The notes beneath the pieces are model-generated. The model was not told the DNA's origin, did not search any database, and saw only the letters and a program-made list of their open reading frames with translations. The position numbers and the translations under genes were made by a program. A stretch of DNA of 64,000 nt from Methylovorus menthalis (GTDB lineage: Bacteria; Pseudomonadota; Gammaproteobacteria; Burkholderiales; Methylophilaceae), in the NCBI RefSeq assembly GCF_020523625.1, contig NZ_JAJAQH010000006.1:310001-374000 (forward strand). The letters run 5' to 3'. Below, piece by piece: positions 8,470 to 18,153 of this stretch (within the stretch, counting starts at the first letter, position 1; the number at the start of each line of letters is the position of its first letter).

Positions 8470-8922
8470 TTATGCTGTCATGGTCTGAAGGTGTTTCTGT
8501 TGGAGGTGCACGATAATCTCGCTGGTATGTTTTGGCGTCACATCGGCGAGCGAGTACGTATCCAGATGCCGATAAAAGACGGACAGGCTTTCATCCAAAG
8601 CGCCTTTCAGGCCGCAACTGCCTGCCAGTGGGCAGGGCGGTTGTGCACAATCCACCAGGGATTGTTTTCCCTCCAAAGTACGCACTACCAATCCCAATGA
8701 CAAGCTGGCGGGATCAATGCCTAGGCGCAAGCCGCCTCCTGGTCCACGCGTTGCCTGTATCCAGCCCGTCTTGTTGAGGAATGTCACCACCTTGATGAGA
8801 TGGTTGCGTGGCACGTTGAGTTGCTGGGCCAGCTCGCTAATGGAGACCATGCGAGTATGCGTGCTTTGTGACACATACATCAGCACGCGTAGGCCTAGAT
8901 CAGTAAATTTGGTCAGTTGCAT
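8470..8922 (-). CDS. nsrR: Rrf2-family NO-sensing repressor NsrR
   Basis: Winged-helix regulator with an iron-sulfur cluster that is destroyed by NO, relieving repression of hmp. The protein begins MQLTKFTDLGLRVL as in known NsrR, which favours the ATG at 8922 over in-frame ATGs at 8934 and 8931. The cluster ligands form C-x4-C-x5-C (DCAQPPCPLAGSC), the NsrR spacing. A helix-turn-helix covers about residues 25-55. It is the gene upstream of hmp on the same strand, with about 80 bases between them. Confidence 0.9.
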   Translation of the reverse strand: MQLTKFTDLGLRVLMYVSQSTHTRMVSISELAQQLNVPRNHLIKVVTFLNKTGWIQATRGPGGGLRLGIDPASLSLGLVVRTLEGKQSLVDCAQPPCPLAGSCGLKGALDESLSVFYRHLDTYSLADVTPKHTSEIIVHLQQKHLQTMTA

Positions 8923-8937
8923 GAGCGCCATCATAAT

Positions 8938-8962
8938 ATTGTTGCTTTATAAAAGCAACAAT
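8938..8962. promoter_or_regulatory. Inverted repeat upstream of nsrR
   Basis: ATTGTTGCTT and AAGCAACAAT form 10-bp arms around TATAA, immediately upstream of the nsrR start. The central TATAA and the position suggest an operator overlapping an nsrR promoter, perhaps for autoregulation. It does not closely match the NsrR pattern, and the arms lack the T tail expected of a terminator for the gene upstream. Confidence 0.45.
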
Positions 8963-8979
8963 GTGGCGCGAAGAAGGTT

Positions 8980-9690
8980 TTAGTCGATGCGATGCAGTTG
9001 ACGCGAAAGCTGTCGTAATTCAGCTTCGGCATCGCGGTAGCTGGGGAACAGCCGCGCGACAATCGCCCAGAAACGGGCAGAGTGGTTCATTTCTTTCAGG
9101 TGGGCCAATTCATGCGCAATCACATACTGGATGATATGCGGCGGCGCCTGAATTAAACGCCAGTTCAGCCGGATTTCGCCTTTGGAGTTGCAACTTCCCC
9201 AACGACTGCGCGCGCTGGACAAAGCAATCGGGGGCATGGGCAGGCCCAGTTTCTGTACCAGCAATTCGGTGCGCCGGCTGAAATCGACCAACGCCTGCTG
9301 TTTATACCACTGCGTCACCCGGCGCTTGATCATGGCGCTATCACTGATATTGGTGAGGCGGACATCAATCCGGCTGCCATCGCAGCTGATCGCGCGATTG
9401 CGGCTGTCTGTGGCAAGATAAAGCGGAAGGCTGTTGCCCAGCAGCCATAGCGTTTCGCCGTGCTGCCAGCTCAGGGCTGGCACTTTGGCGGCGGCTTGCT
9501 GCTGGACTTTTTGCTGTATCCAGTCGAGCTTGCTATAGAGCAGGGCTTCAAGCTCGCGCAAGCTGAGCCGCTGAGGGATAGAGACAACCAGGCCCTGCTC
9601 GCTGATACGCAGTCCTATCGATCGTCGCTTGCTGCTACGCTTCAGTTCATAAGGCAAGCGAGTGCCGTTGGCCAGGGCTAGCTCAGGCAT
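8980..9690 (-). CDS. YgjP-like (DUF45/M48-type) metal-dependent peptidase
   Basis: A 236-residue soluble protein with the zinc-peptidase motif HELAH followed by LKEMNHSARFW, the signature of the YgjP/DUF45 family. A preceding RSRWGSCNSKGEIRLNWRL block is also typical. Substrates of this family are not well defined. Its start overlaps the 3' end of plsC by 8 bases, so it is probably the last gene of the lnt-glyQ-glyS-gmhB-plsC run. Confidence 0.88.
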   Translation of the reverse strand: MPELALANGTRLPYELKRSSKRRSIGLRISEQGLVVSIPQRLSLRELEALLYSKLDWIQQKVQQQAAAKVPALSWQHGETLWLLGNSLPLYLATDSRNRAISCDGSRIDVRLTNISDSAMIKRRVTQWYKQQALVDFSRRTELLVQKLGLPMPPIALSSARSRWGSCNSKGEIRLNWRLIQAPPHIIQYVIAHELAHLKEMNHSARFWAIVARLFPSYRDAEAELRQLSRQLHRID

Positions 9691-10399
9691 TGCTGGCAGG
9701 GAGATCCGCCATGGCGGACTCTATCCAGGCTTCTACGCGCTGGTTCAGCTCGTCTGGTTTCAGACCAGCACTGGCAATGACCGGGCCAATATGCACGGTA
9801 ATGGTCCCAGGTTTTTTAATGAAAGAGTTTTTAGGCCACAGCGTGCCGGCATTGTGCGCGACCGGCACTACATTGCTTTGGGTATGGGTGGCCAGCCAGG
9901 CACCGCCTATATGGTACTTGCCCTTGGTACTCGGTGCCATGCGTGTGCCCTCGGGGAAAATCACCACCCAGAAGCCTTTTTTCAACCTGTCCTTGCCTTG
10001 TGCCACCATTTGCTTGAGCGCTTCGCGACCGGCCGAGCGGTTGATGGCAATCGGCGATGTCATGGCAAGCCCCCAGCCGAAGAACGGGATCCACAACAGC
10101 TCGCGCTTCAGCACCCAGACCTGCGGGGGGAATATTTGCTGAAAGGCCAGCGTTTCCCACGCCGACTGGTGTTTGGCAAGAATGATACTTGGGGTAGCGG
10201 GAATATTTTCCTGGCCGATGATGCGATAGCGGATGTCGCAAGTGACGCGCAACCACCAGAGCATGCTGCGAGCCCAGCCCGAGATGATCTGATAACGCCA
10301 GATGGGCGGCAGCGGGAAGGTCAGGATGGCAATAAGGGCATAGATGGGCGTCAGTAGCCACATGCCCAAGGTATAAAGTAATGAGCGCAGAACGAGCAT
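9683..10399 (-). CDS. plsC: 1-acyl-sn-glycerol-3-phosphate acyltransferase
   Basis: Membrane acyltransferase of phospholipid synthesis that makes phosphatidic acid from lysophosphatidic acid. A hydrophobic N-terminal segment is followed by the catalytic block KHQSAWE (an H-x4-E form of H-x4-D), a KREL block and FPEGTR for substrate binding. The start directly abuts the gmhB stop and the end overlaps the peptidase gene, consistent with one transcript. Confidence 0.92.
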   Translation of the reverse strand: MLVLRSLLYTLGMWLLTPIYALIAILTFPLPPIWRYQIISGWARSMLWWLRVTCDIRYRIIGQENIPATPSIILAKHQSAWETLAFQQIFPPQVWVLKRELLWIPFFGWGLAMTSPIAINRSAGREALKQMVAQGKDRLKKGFWVVIFPEGTRMAPSTKGKYHIGGAWLATHTQSNVVPVAHNAGTLWPKNSFIKKPGTITVHIGPVIASAGLKPDELNQRVEAWIESAMADLPASNA

Positions 10400-10942
10400 T
10401 TATTTGTCTTCAGCGATGATGCGTTGAACCGCCTCGGCCAGGTCCGCGCAAATCCAGGTGTTATCCGGCAGGCCGCCCGCTTCCAGAGTAGCTTCACCCT
10501 TGCCGGTGCGCACCAAGATGGGTTGGCAGCCGCAGGCCACACCGGCTTGCAGGTCACGCAGGGAGTCGCCCACGCAGGCCACACCTTTCAGATCCATGCC
10601 AAAGCGACGGCCGATTTCTTCCAGCATGCCTGCTTTAGGCTTACGGCAATCGCATTTGGCTTCTGCTGCATGCGGGCAATAAAACAAGGCATCAACACGC
10701 CCGCCAAGCTGACTAAGGCTGCGGTGCATTTTGTCATGAATGGCGTTGAGGGTGGCCATATCAAACAGCCCACGCCCAATCCCGGACTGGTTGGTTGCCA
10801 GCGCGACGCGGAATCCGCTCTGGTTCAGTAGCGCTATCGCTTCCAGGCTGCCTGCAATGGGAACCCACTCATTTGGGCTTTTGATGAAGTGCGGGGAGTC
10901 ATGATTGATCACGCCATCGCGGTCCAGGATCACCAGCTTCAT
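10400..10942 (-). CDS. gmhB: D-glycero-beta-D-manno-heptose-1,7-bisphosphate 7-phosphatase
   Basis: HAD-superfamily phosphatase of ADP-heptose synthesis for the lipopolysaccharide inner core. The nucleophile motif is LDRDGVIN, and a zinc-binding Cys/His loop (CPHAAEAKCDC) typical of GmhB follows. The third motif is CVGDSLRDLQAG. Length (180) matches. It starts 2 bases after the glyS stop and is followed without a gap by plsC. Confidence 0.93.
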   Translation of the reverse strand: MKLVILDRDGVINHDSPHFIKSPNEWVPIAGSLEAIALLNQSGFRVALATNQSGIGRGLFDMATLNAIHDKMHRSLSQLGGRVDALFYCPHAAEAKCDCRKPKAGMLEEIGRRFGMDLKGVACVGDSLRDLQAGVACGCQPILVRTGKGEATLEAGGLPDNTWICADLAEAVQRIIAEDK

Positions 10943-10944
10943 GA

Positions 10945-13050
10945 TCAGCCTGCCAGTCTGGACAGGTCGGCGACCCGGTTCATGGCCTGATGCAAGCTGG
11001 CCAGCAAGCCAAGGCGGTTGGCCTTGAGGGCTGGGTCTTCTGCATTCACCATGACACCATCAAAAAACGCATCCACAGGCGTTCTCAAGGCGGCCAATGC
11101 CTGTAGCGATGCACGATAATCCCCGGCGGCAAAAGCGGCATCTGCCTGCGGGGTAACACTCGCCAGAGCTTGGGCCAGGGCCTGCTCGGCAGGCTCTACC
11201 AGCAGTGCCTGATTGATGCTGGCTTGCACATCACCTTCAGCTTTTTTCAGGATATTGCCAACGCGCTTGTTGGCGGCCGCCAGACTCTCTGCTTCCGACA
11301 AGGCGGCAAACGCTTTCACCGCTTCCAGGCGCTTTGCAATGTCCGCCAGTTGCTGAGGCTCAAGCGCCAGCACGGCATCTACTTCCTGGGCGCTATAGCC
11401 TTGTTCGCGCAAACTGCCAGAAAGGCGATCGTAAATAAAACTGCGCAATGCGGTCGATGCATTTTCCACATCGGCGGCAAAGCAGCCAAAGGCGGTATTC
11501 AGCAAGGTATCGAGTGTCAGCGGCAGACTGTTTTCGATCAACAGGCGCACGACACCCAGCGCATGGCGACGCAAGGCAAAGGGGTCTTTGTCCCCGCTCG
11601 GAATCTGGCCGATGCCGAACATGCCGCATAGCGTTTCCAGCTTGTCCGCCAGCGCCACCACCACACCTACCTGATTGCGCGGCAATTCATCGCCAGCGAA
11701 ACGAGGTTTGTAGTGGTCTTCAATGGCGTAGGCGACATCGTTGTCCAGGCCTTCATGCTGCGCATAGTAACGCCCCATGATGCCTTGCAACTCGGGGAAT
11801 TCCCCCACCATGTCCGTGACCAGATCGGCCTTGGCGAGGCGGGCAGCCTGCGCGGCCTTGCTTGCCAGTGCGTCACCGCCCAGTTGCTGACCGATGGCGC
11901 TGGCAATGCTGGCAACGCGCGTGGTGCGTTGGCCTTGTGAGCCGAGCTTGTTGTGATAAACCACTTTATCCAGCGAAGCCAGACGGCTTTCCAGGGTTTT
12001 CTTGCGATCCTGATCAAAGAAGAACTTGGCGTCGGCCAGCCGTGGGCGCACCACGCGCTCATTGCCACCGATCACGGCACTGGCATCCTCTGGCGAAATA
12101 TTCGACACAATCAGGAATTTATTGCTCAGCTGGCCATTGGCACTCAGCAGCGGGAAGTATTTCTGATTGGCCTTCATGGTGAGAATCAGGCATTCCTGCG
12201 GCACTTGCAGAAACTCGTCTTCAAACTGGCCCAGCAATACATTCGGGCGCTCCACCAGTGCGGTGACCTCATCCAGCAGGGCTTCGTCCTGGATGGGGGT
12301 CAACTGGGGACCTGCCTTGGCGGCAGCGGCTGTGAGCTGGCGAAGGATCTCGGCACGACGCTCAGCAAAGCTGGCAATCACGGCGCCTTCGTTATGCAAC
12401 TGCTCGGCGTAGTGGTCTGCATGACGCAGGGTCACCGGGCTGACTTTAGCTTCAAAGCGGTGGCCTTGCGTGGTGTTGCCAGACTGCAAGCCGAGCACAC
12501 CGACCGGGATGACCTCACTGCCATGCAGCGCTACCAGGCCATGGGCCGGGCGCACAAAATTCACACTGGTCCAGCCATCCTGCAGCTGGTAGGTCATCAC
12601 CTTGGGGATAGGCAGCTTGGCAAGCGCTTCATCCAGCGCTTTCTGCAGCCCTTCGCTCAGCGTGGCGCCAGCGGCGGTGCCTTCCAGAAACAGAATGTCA
12701 GCCTTGCCGTCATGTTCACGCTTGAGCTGGCTAACAGCAGATTCATCCGCGCCCAGTGCCGTCAGCTTTTTCAGTAGCGCGGGCGTGGCGTTGCCGTTGG
12801 CATCCAGACCTACCGTGGCAGGCATCAGCTTGTGGGATAAGGACTTGTCTGCTGCCTTGGCGACCATATCGCTGATATGCGCAGCCAGGCGGCGCGGCGA
12901 GGCGTAGGCGGTGACATGAGATGTCTCGCTGGTCAGGCCTTGGGATTTCAGCACCTCTAAGAGGGTGGTGGAGAATGCTTCACCCAGTTTGTTAAGGGCT
13001 TTGGGGGGGAGTTCTTCTACAAACAATTCAACTAACAGATTCTGCTTCAT
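10945..13050 (-). CDS. glyS: Glycyl-tRNA synthetase, beta subunit
   Basis: Beta subunit (701 residues) of the tetrameric bacterial glycyl-tRNA synthetase, which binds tRNA-Gly. It begins with [15 protein letters not shown], the usual GlyS N-terminus, contains the FLIVSN block, an HD-like region and a C-terminal anticodon-binding part with [10 protein letters not shown] and [13 protein letters not shown]. Its start overlaps the glyQ stop by 4 bases, giving a coupled pair. Confidence 0.96.
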   Translation of the reverse strand: MKQNLLVELFVEELPPKALNKLGEAFSTTLLEVLKSQGLTSETSHVTAYASPRRLAAHISDMVAKAADKSLSHKLMPATVGLDANGNATPALLKKLTALGADESAVSQLKREHDGKADILFLEGTAAGATLSEGLQKALDEALAKLPIPKVMTYQLQDGWTSVNFVRPAHGLVALHGSEVIPVGVLGLQSGNTTQGHRFEAKVSPVTLRHADHYAEQLHNEGAVIASFAERRAEILRQLTAAAAKAGPQLTPIQDEALLDEVTALVERPNVLLGQFEDEFLQVPQECLILTMKANQKYFPLLSANGQLSNKFLIVSNISPEDASAVIGGNERVVRPRLADAKFFFDQDRKKTLESRLASLDKVVYHNKLGSQGQRTTRVASIASAIGQQLGGDALASKAAQAARLAKADLVTDMVGEFPELQGIMGRYYAQHEGLDNDVAYAIEDHYKPRFAGDELPRNQVGVVVALADKLETLCGMFGIGQIPSGDKDPFALRRHALGVVRLLIENSLPLTLDTLLNTAFGCFAADVENASTALRSFIYDRLSGSLREQGYSAQEVDAVLALEPQQLADIAKRLEAVKAFAALSEAESLAAANKRVGNILKKAEGDVQASINQALLVEPAEQALAQALASVTPQADAAFAAGDYRASLQALAALRTPVDAFFDGVMVNAEDPALKANRLGLLASLHQAMNRVADLSRLAG

Positions 13051-13985
13051 GCGGCGGCCTTCTTATCCAACTGTGCCAATACTTCATCTGCCCATGCTTT
13101 TGGGGCCATGGGGAAGCCCAGGCGGGCCCGGCTGTCCAGGTAACTTGCGGCGACAGCACGGGCGAGATTGCGGATGCGGCCGATATAGGCGGCGCGCTCT
13201 GTGACCGAAATAGCACCGCGTGCATCCAGCAGGTTAAAGGTATGGGCGGCTTTCAGCACTTGCTCGTAGGCGGGCAGCGCCAATTGATGTTCCATTAGGT
13301 GTTGCGCCTGCTTCTCGTGGGCATTGAATGCCGTGAACAGGAAGTCGGCATCACTGTGCTCAAAGTTGTAAGTGGATTGCTCGACTTCGTTTTGCTTGAA
13401 CACGTCGCCATAAGACAGGTCGCGGGCACCATGCAGGCCTTTGGCGTACACCAGGTCGTAGACGTTTTCCACGCCTTGCAGATACATGGCGAGACGCTCC
13501 AGACCATAGGTGATTTCACCAGTGATCGGTTTGCAGTTGATACCGCCGACCTGCTGGAAGTAGGTGAACTGAGTCACTTCCATGCCATTCAGCCAGACTT
13601 CCCAGCCCAGGCCCCAGGCACCCAGTGTCGGGTTTTCCCAGTCGTCTTCCACAAAGCGGATGTCGTTTTTCTTGAGATCGAAACCGAGGGCTTCCAGTGA
13701 GCCCAGGTAAAGCTCCAGAATATTGTCAGGCGCAGGTTTGAGCACCACCTGGAACTGGTAGTAATGCTGCAGGCGGTTCGGGTTTTCGCCGTAGCGGCCA
13801 TCCTTGGGGCGGCGGCTAGGCTGAACGTAGGCGGCTTTCCAGGGCTCAGGGCCCAGTGCGCGCAGGAAGGTGGCCGTGTGCGATGTACCGGCACCCACTT
13901 CCATGTCGTAAGGTTGCAACAAGGCACAGCCCTGAGCATCCCAGTATTGCTGCAGCTTGAGAATAATCTGTTGAAATGTCAGCAT
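13047..13985 (-). CDS. glyQ: Glycyl-tRNA synthetase, alpha subunit
   Basis: Catalytic class II subunit (312 residues) that activates glycine. The N-terminal [18 protein letters not shown] and the [20 protein letters not shown] stretch are hallmarks of GlyQ. It lies 119 bases after lnt and overlaps glyS. The gap before it shows no distinct terminator, so co-transcription with lnt is possible. Confidence 0.97.
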   Translation of the reverse strand: MLTFQQIILKLQQYWDAQGCALLQPYDMEVGAGTSHTATFLRALGPEPWKAAYVQPSRRPKDGRYGENPNRLQHYYQFQVVLKPAPDNILELYLGSLEALGFDLKKNDIRFVEDDWENPTLGAWGLGWEVWLNGMEVTQFTYFQQVGGINCKPITGEITYGLERLAMYLQGVENVYDLVYAKGLHGARDLSYGDVFKQNEVEQSTYNFEHSDADFLFTAFNAHEKQAQHLMEHQLALPAYEQVLKAAHTFNLLDARGAISVTERAAYIGRIRNLARAVAASYLDSRARLGFPMAPKAWADEVLAQLDKKAAA

Positions 13986-14104
13986 ATTTCCATTTCTGAA
14001 TCTTGGTGAGTGATCCGGCAGCCAATGTGCTGCCAGTCAGTGTTGGCCGGGCCGATTTTCGTGTTTTTTTAACGGCCTGCATGCAAGGCAAATAACCGCT
14101 AATT

Positions 14105-15586
14105 CTACTTGGTTTTACGGCCCCACAAAAGAGCGAGACTGCCTGCCAGCAGGATGAGCAAGGGCCAGTTGCCGAAGCGCACATAAGGTGTCATGCCCAC
14201 ATAGCCTTGCGCTTCGCCCTCCAGCGTGGTGGCGATAAAGTGCGGCGCATGTGCCAGCACTTCGCCCTTGGGATTGATAATGGCGGTGGCGCCGGTATTG
14301 GTGCTGCGCAGCATCATGCGCGCCGTTTCTATCGCCCGCATCTGCGAGAATTGCAAATGCTGATACGCCGCAATGGATTCGCCATACCAGGCGTCATTGC
14401 TGGTATTGACCAGTATGCTGGCTTGCGGCAGCTGGCGGATGATTTCTTCGCCAAAGACATCTTCGTAGCAGATATTGACGGCCACACGCTGACCAGCCAC
14501 CTGCATCGGCTGCTGATCCAGCCCGCCGCGGGCCACATCCGCCAGCGGCATGTTGAGCCAGTCCCGATAGATCCAGCCGAATACCCGTTTCAGGGGAATG
14601 AATTCGCCAAAAGGTACCAGGTGCGATTTTCGGTAAAACTGGGTGTCGGCACTGCCCACGCTCATCATGCTGTTGTAGAACTGCTCGTGCTCGTATTCCA
14701 CCACCCCGATGAGAATATCGCCGCCATTGGTGTTGGCATGATGTTTCAGCCCATCAAGGTAGTTTTGCGGGACTTGCTGCAGCAATACGGACAAGGCGGT
14801 TTCCGGCATGATAATGAGCCGGGCCTGACTGGTCAGCGCCATATCGTAATACTGGCGCATGCTGCGCATCACTTCATCTTCGTTCCATTTTTTATCTTGC
14901 GATACATTGCCTTGCAGCAGCGCGACACTGACAGGCTCACCTTCGGGCTGACTCCATTCGATCTGCTTCAAGGCCCAGCCACAGACTATCAGTACGGCCA
15001 TTAAAACGAGGCCCACGCGCCTGCGGGCTAGATGCAAGTACACGCTAACCAGTAGGCTGGCAAGCAGTGCTACTACCAGCGACACCCCATACGCGCCGAT
15101 AATCGGCGCATAGCCTGCCAGCGGACTGTCGGGTACCTGCGTATAGCCTATGCTCAGCCATGGGAAGCCGGTGAATATCCAGCTTCTGACCCATTCAGAA
15201 AGCGCCCATAGCAAGGGCAGCGCAATCAGCACTTGGTGAGCTGGTCGACTGCGCGCGAGCGCCGCGACGATCGCCGGAAAAAGTGCCAGGAATGCACACA
15301 GCAGAAAAGTGGCCAGCCCGGCCATCCAGAAAGGCATGCCACCAAAATCATGCAGGCTGATGTAGATCCAGTAAATGCCAGCGCCAAACAATCCCAGGCC
15401 GTAGGTGAATCCCAGCCATGCGGCTTCTCTGCGCCGCGCTGTGGTGGTGACCAGGTAGAAAAAACCGGCAAGCGACACAATGCCAGCCGGGTAAACATAA
15501 AAGGGAGCAAAGCCGCTGACCGTCATTGCGCCTAGCAGGGCGGTCAGCAAGTGTCTGACCCATAAGGGCTTGAATAGGGTAGGCAA
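14105..15586 (-). CDS. lnt: Apolipoprotein N-acyltransferase
   Basis: Integral inner-membrane enzyme that adds the third acyl chain to lipoproteins. Several membrane helices cover about residues 1-210, followed by a periplasmic nitrilase domain. The catalytic Glu is in MPETALS, the Lys in YRKSHLVPFGEF and the Cys in NICYEDVFGE. A final helix anchors the C-terminus. In many proteobacteria lnt directly follows corC; here mscL and one small gene lie between. Confidence 0.95.
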   Translation of the reverse strand: MPTLFKPLWVRHLLTALLGAMTVSGFAPFYVYPAGIVSLAGFFYLVTTTARRREAAWLGFTYGLGLFGAGIYWIYISLHDFGGMPFWMAGLATFLLCAFLALFPAIVAALARSRPAHQVLIALPLLWALSEWVRSWIFTGFPWLSIGYTQVPDSPLAGYAPIIGAYGVSLVVALLASLLVSVYLHLARRRVGLVLMAVLIVCGWALKQIEWSQPEGEPVSVALLQGNVSQDKKWNEDEVMRSMRQYYDMALTSQARLIIMPETALSVLLQQVPQNYLDGLKHHANTNGGDILIGVVEYEHEQFYNSMMSVGSADTQFYRKSHLVPFGEFIPLKRVFGWIYRDWLNMPLADVARGGLDQQPMQVAGQRVAVNICYEDVFGEEIIRQLPQASILVNTSNDAWYGESIAAYQHLQFSQMRAIETARMMLRSTNTGATAIINPKGEVLAHAPHFIATTLEGEAQGYVGMTPYVRFGNWPLLILLAGSLALLWGRKTK

Positions 15587-15770
15587 AGTCGTGAGTACAG
15601 GGAAATGAAATTGGCTGCCAGTATACCTGATGGCAGGCGGCTCAACCGGCAGCCAGAGGCTGAATTATCTGGCGCCATCAGGTTGACAGGCTACCGCAGC
15701 AGCCCCTATATTCGAGTCAAACAGCAGTCAAAAACATCCCTTTCCATATTCACAACAGGAGAAATCACGC

Positions 15771-16190
15771 ATGGCCCTTTTGACAGAATTCAAGAAATTT
15801 GCCCTGCGCGGCAACGTAATGGATCTCGCGGTGGGTGTGATCATCGGTGCCGCCTTTGGCAAAATCGTTGACTCACTGGTGGGCGACCTCATCATGCCTT
15901 TGGTCGGCATGCTGGTTGGCAAGCTCGATTTTTCCAATATGTTCATCCAGTTATCCGATGCCCCGGCGGGCGTGTCGCAGACCTATGCCGCTCTTAAGGC
16001 CGCCGGCGTACCCTTGCTGGCGTATGGTAACTTTCTGACGGTTGCCCTTAACTTTGTGATTCTGGCGTTTGTTATTTTCCTGCTGGTTAAGCAAATGAAT
16101 CGCTTCCGCGATCAATTGACCCCAGAAGCACCACCTACACCAGAAGATGTGCTGTTGCTTCGCGAAATTCGGGATTCGCTGAAAAAATAG
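15771..16190 (+). CDS. mscL: Large-conductance mechanosensitive channel
   Basis: Homopentameric inner-membrane safety valve opened by membrane tension during hypo-osmotic shock. The protein (139 residues) starts with the amphipathic N-terminal helix [20 protein letters not shown] of TM1; TM2 is [19 protein letters not shown], followed by a C-terminal helix. AGGAG lies upstream of the ATG. It is the only plus-strand gene in a long minus-strand block and has its own terminator. Confidence 0.97.
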   Translation: MALLTEFKKFALRGNVMDLAVGVIIGAAFGKIVDSLVGDLIMPLVGMLVGKLDFSNMFIQLSDAPAGVSQTYAALKAAGVPLLAYGNFLTVALNFVILAFVIFLLVKQMNRFRDQLTPEAPPTPEDVLLLREIRDSLKK

Positions 16191-16229
16191 CTTGCATGCA
16201 TTTTTCTGACTGAGGTCACCGCATCTCAT

Positions 16230-16267
16230 AAATGACAAGCCCCGCAATGCGGGGCTTGTCATTTGTA
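16230..16267 (+). terminator. Terminator after mscL
   Basis: A perfect 16-bp stem (16230-16245 with 16249-16264, core GACAAGCCCCGC) has a 3-base AAT loop. The T stretch after it is short. It lies between the convergent mscL and the small secreted-protein gene and may serve both. Confidence 0.75.
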
Positions 16268-16318
16268 ATACAGGACGGCTTAAAATCAGTGAGGAATTCG
16301 CTAAAGTATTCCCAGCGC

Positions 16319-16744
16319 TCAGATGTCCGAATCCGTGGATCTGCCTGGGGCAGGTGCAGGTGAAGCTTCCGGACTGCTTTCACCATCATGATTCATGAAC
16401 ACCACCATGACCACCTTGTCATCCACGATATCCAATTCGGTGGTCTTGTAGTAAGCACCTTTTTCATCGGTATTTAAATAGTGGTAATGCCATACGGAGG
16501 CGATCACCTTGCCATCGGGGTTGGTGATATCGTCGCGTTTGCTGGGCTCGCCAAACTGTTCCACGATTTTGGATTTGTCGATACCGGAAATCCCTGCGAC
16601 GAATTCTTTTTCCGTGACAGCAATATCGCCATTGGCTGAATTCGGGGCTTTTGCGTTTGGTACTTGTATATTGGGCGCCTGTGCAGTGCCTGCGACGGAT
16701 TGCCAGGCAATACCCAGCATCAGTGCCAGAAACAAGGTTTTCAT
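16319..16744 (-). CDS. Small secreted protein, possible BamE/OmlA-like fold
   Basis: 141 residues with a clear Sec signal peptide (about 1-22, ending VAGTAQA) and no lipobox cysteine. The core, GISGIDKSKIVEQFGEPSKR followed by WHYHY and a beta strand ending in VVMVVFMN, recalls the SmpA/OmlA fold, where a helix-turn-GxP element precedes strands with a WxY motif. The C-terminus is Ser/Pro-rich. The fold assignment is an inference and no function is proposed. It lies downstream of corC on the same strand. Confidence 0.7.
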   Translation of the reverse strand: MKTLFLALMLGIAWQSVAGTAQAPNIQVPNAKAPNSANGDIAVTEKEFVAGISGIDKSKIVEQFGEPSKRDDITNPDGKVIASVWHYHYLNTDEKGAYYKTTELDIVDDKVVMVVFMNHDGESSPEASPAPAPGRSTDSDI

Positions 16745-16844
16745 GATGTATCCCCTTCAAAGTGTGGTACAGCTTCAAAGGGTATGAGATGTTTTTTTGC
16801 GCTTGGTTCCATGCATCAATTCCAAGCTTATTCAATGGCTTGGC

Positions 16845-17684
16845 TTACTCGATCGCGCCCTCGGGTTTTGCCTGGATTTCCACCAGCATGGAGTGCAGGC
16901 GGCGGCTGTCCGCGCGCAATACCGTGATATGCAAGCCATCAAAACTGATCTGCTCGCCACGTTTGGGCAGATGGGCAAACTTGCTGACGACCAGACCACC
17001 GATGGTGGAGAACTCTTCGTCGCTGAACTGGGTGCCCAGGGCTTCGTTGACGTCGGCAATTTCGGTCAGCGCCTTGATGCGATAGCGGCCCTGCGCATCG
17101 CGGATGATGTTGTCTTCGGTTTCGTCAAAGTCGTATTCGTCTTCAATGTCACCGACGATCTGCTCCAGCACGTCTTCAATGGTGACCATGCCCGCCACAC
17201 CGCCGTATTCATCCACCACGATGGCGATATGGTTGCGATTGCTGCGAAACTCTTTCAGCAAGACATTCAGGCGCTTGGATTCAGGAATGAAGACGGCGGG
17301 GCGCAGCATGTCGCGTACGTCAAAATCTTCACCAGCGTAATAACGCAGCAAATCCTTGGCGAGCAGAATGCCGATGACATGGTTCTTGTCGTCATCAATG
17401 ACGGGGAAGCGCGAGTGTGCAGCTTCAATCACAAACGGGATGAATTTCTCAGGCGCATCGGTAATGTCGATGACGTCCATTTGCGAGCGCGGAATCATGA
17501 TGTCGCGCACCTGCATCTCGGATACTTGCAGCACGCCTTCAATCATAGAGAGGGCATCGGCATCCAGCAGATTTTTTTCGTAGGCAGAGTGCAGCTGCTC
17601 GATCAGTTGTTCACGGTCTTCCGGTTCGCGCAGCAAAAAGTTGCTGATCAGCTCCAGCCATCGTGGTTTGTCGGTTTCAGCCAT
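16845..17684 (-). CDS. corC: CorC/YbeX-type CBS-domain protein
   Basis: Cytoplasmic protein (279 residues) with an N-terminal helical part, the MIPRSQMDVID segment that opens the paired CBS domains, a DEYGG motif (VVDEYGGVAGMVTIEDVLEQIVG) and a C-terminal CorC_HlyC domain. The family is tied to magnesium/cobalt efflux, but the genetic neighbourhood (ybeY, phoH) also links it to RNA metabolism. The start is one base after the ybeY stop, indicating an operon. Confidence 0.92.
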   Translation of the reverse strand: MAETDKPRWLELISNFLLREPEDREQLIEQLHSAYEKNLLDADALSMIEGVLQVSEMQVRDIMIPRSQMDVIDITDAPEKFIPFVIEAAHSRFPVIDDDKNHVIGILLAKDLLRYYAGEDFDVRDMLRPAVFIPESKRLNVLLKEFRSNRNHIAIVVDEYGGVAGMVTIEDVLEQIVGDIEDEYDFDETEDNIIRDAQGRYRIKALTEIADVNEALGTQFSDEEFSTIGGLVVSKFAHLPKRGEQISFDGLHITVLRADSRRLHSMLVEIQAKPEGAIE

Positions 17685-17685
17685 G

Positions 17686-18153
17686 TTAGGCGATTGCTTT
17701 CTTGGTCAATTCTGTTTTTTCGGCAGCGTAAGGGTCACTGTAGCCGAGTTTTATGACGATTTCTGTTTCCAGCCCTTCCATCAACTCAGCTTGCGGCTCG
17801 GTTTCATGGTCGTAGCCATGCAGGTGCAGCACGCCATGGACGGTCAAATGGGCGTAATGCGCTTCGATGGGTTTGCCTTGCTCTGCGGCTTCACGGGCAA
17901 CCACAGGTGCACACAAAATGATATCGCCCATCAGGTGCGGCTCTTCCGTCAGCGGAAAGGTCAGCACATTGGTGGCGTAATCCTTGCCGCGATAATCGTG
18001 GTTGAGCGCGCGGCCTTCTTCTTCATCCACGATACGTAAAGCAATTTCCGTGTCAACGCGCAGTGTTGCACGCGCCCATTTGCGAAACAGCTTATCGTCT
18101 GGGATATCCGTAGCCTCGCTCGCGACCTGCACATCCATCGCTAATCTAGGCAT
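17686..18153 (-). CDS. ybeY: Endoribonuclease YbeY
   Basis: Zinc-dependent RNase for 16S rRNA maturation and ribosome quality control. The metal motif H-x3-H-x5-H is present as [11 protein letters not shown]. The frame is open further upstream inside phoH, but the ATG at 18153 gives a normal 155-residue protein and overlaps the phoH stop by 8 bases, so it is preferred. It sits between phoH and corC as in many proteobacteria. Confidence 0.94.
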   Translation of the reverse strand: MPRLAMDVQVASEATDIPDDKLFRKWARATLRVDTEIALRIVDEEEGRALNHDYRGKDYATNVLTFPLTEEPHLMGDIILCAPVVAREAAEQGKPIEAHYAHLTVHGVLHLHGYDHETEPQAELMEGLETEIVIKLGYSDPYAAEKTELTKKAIA

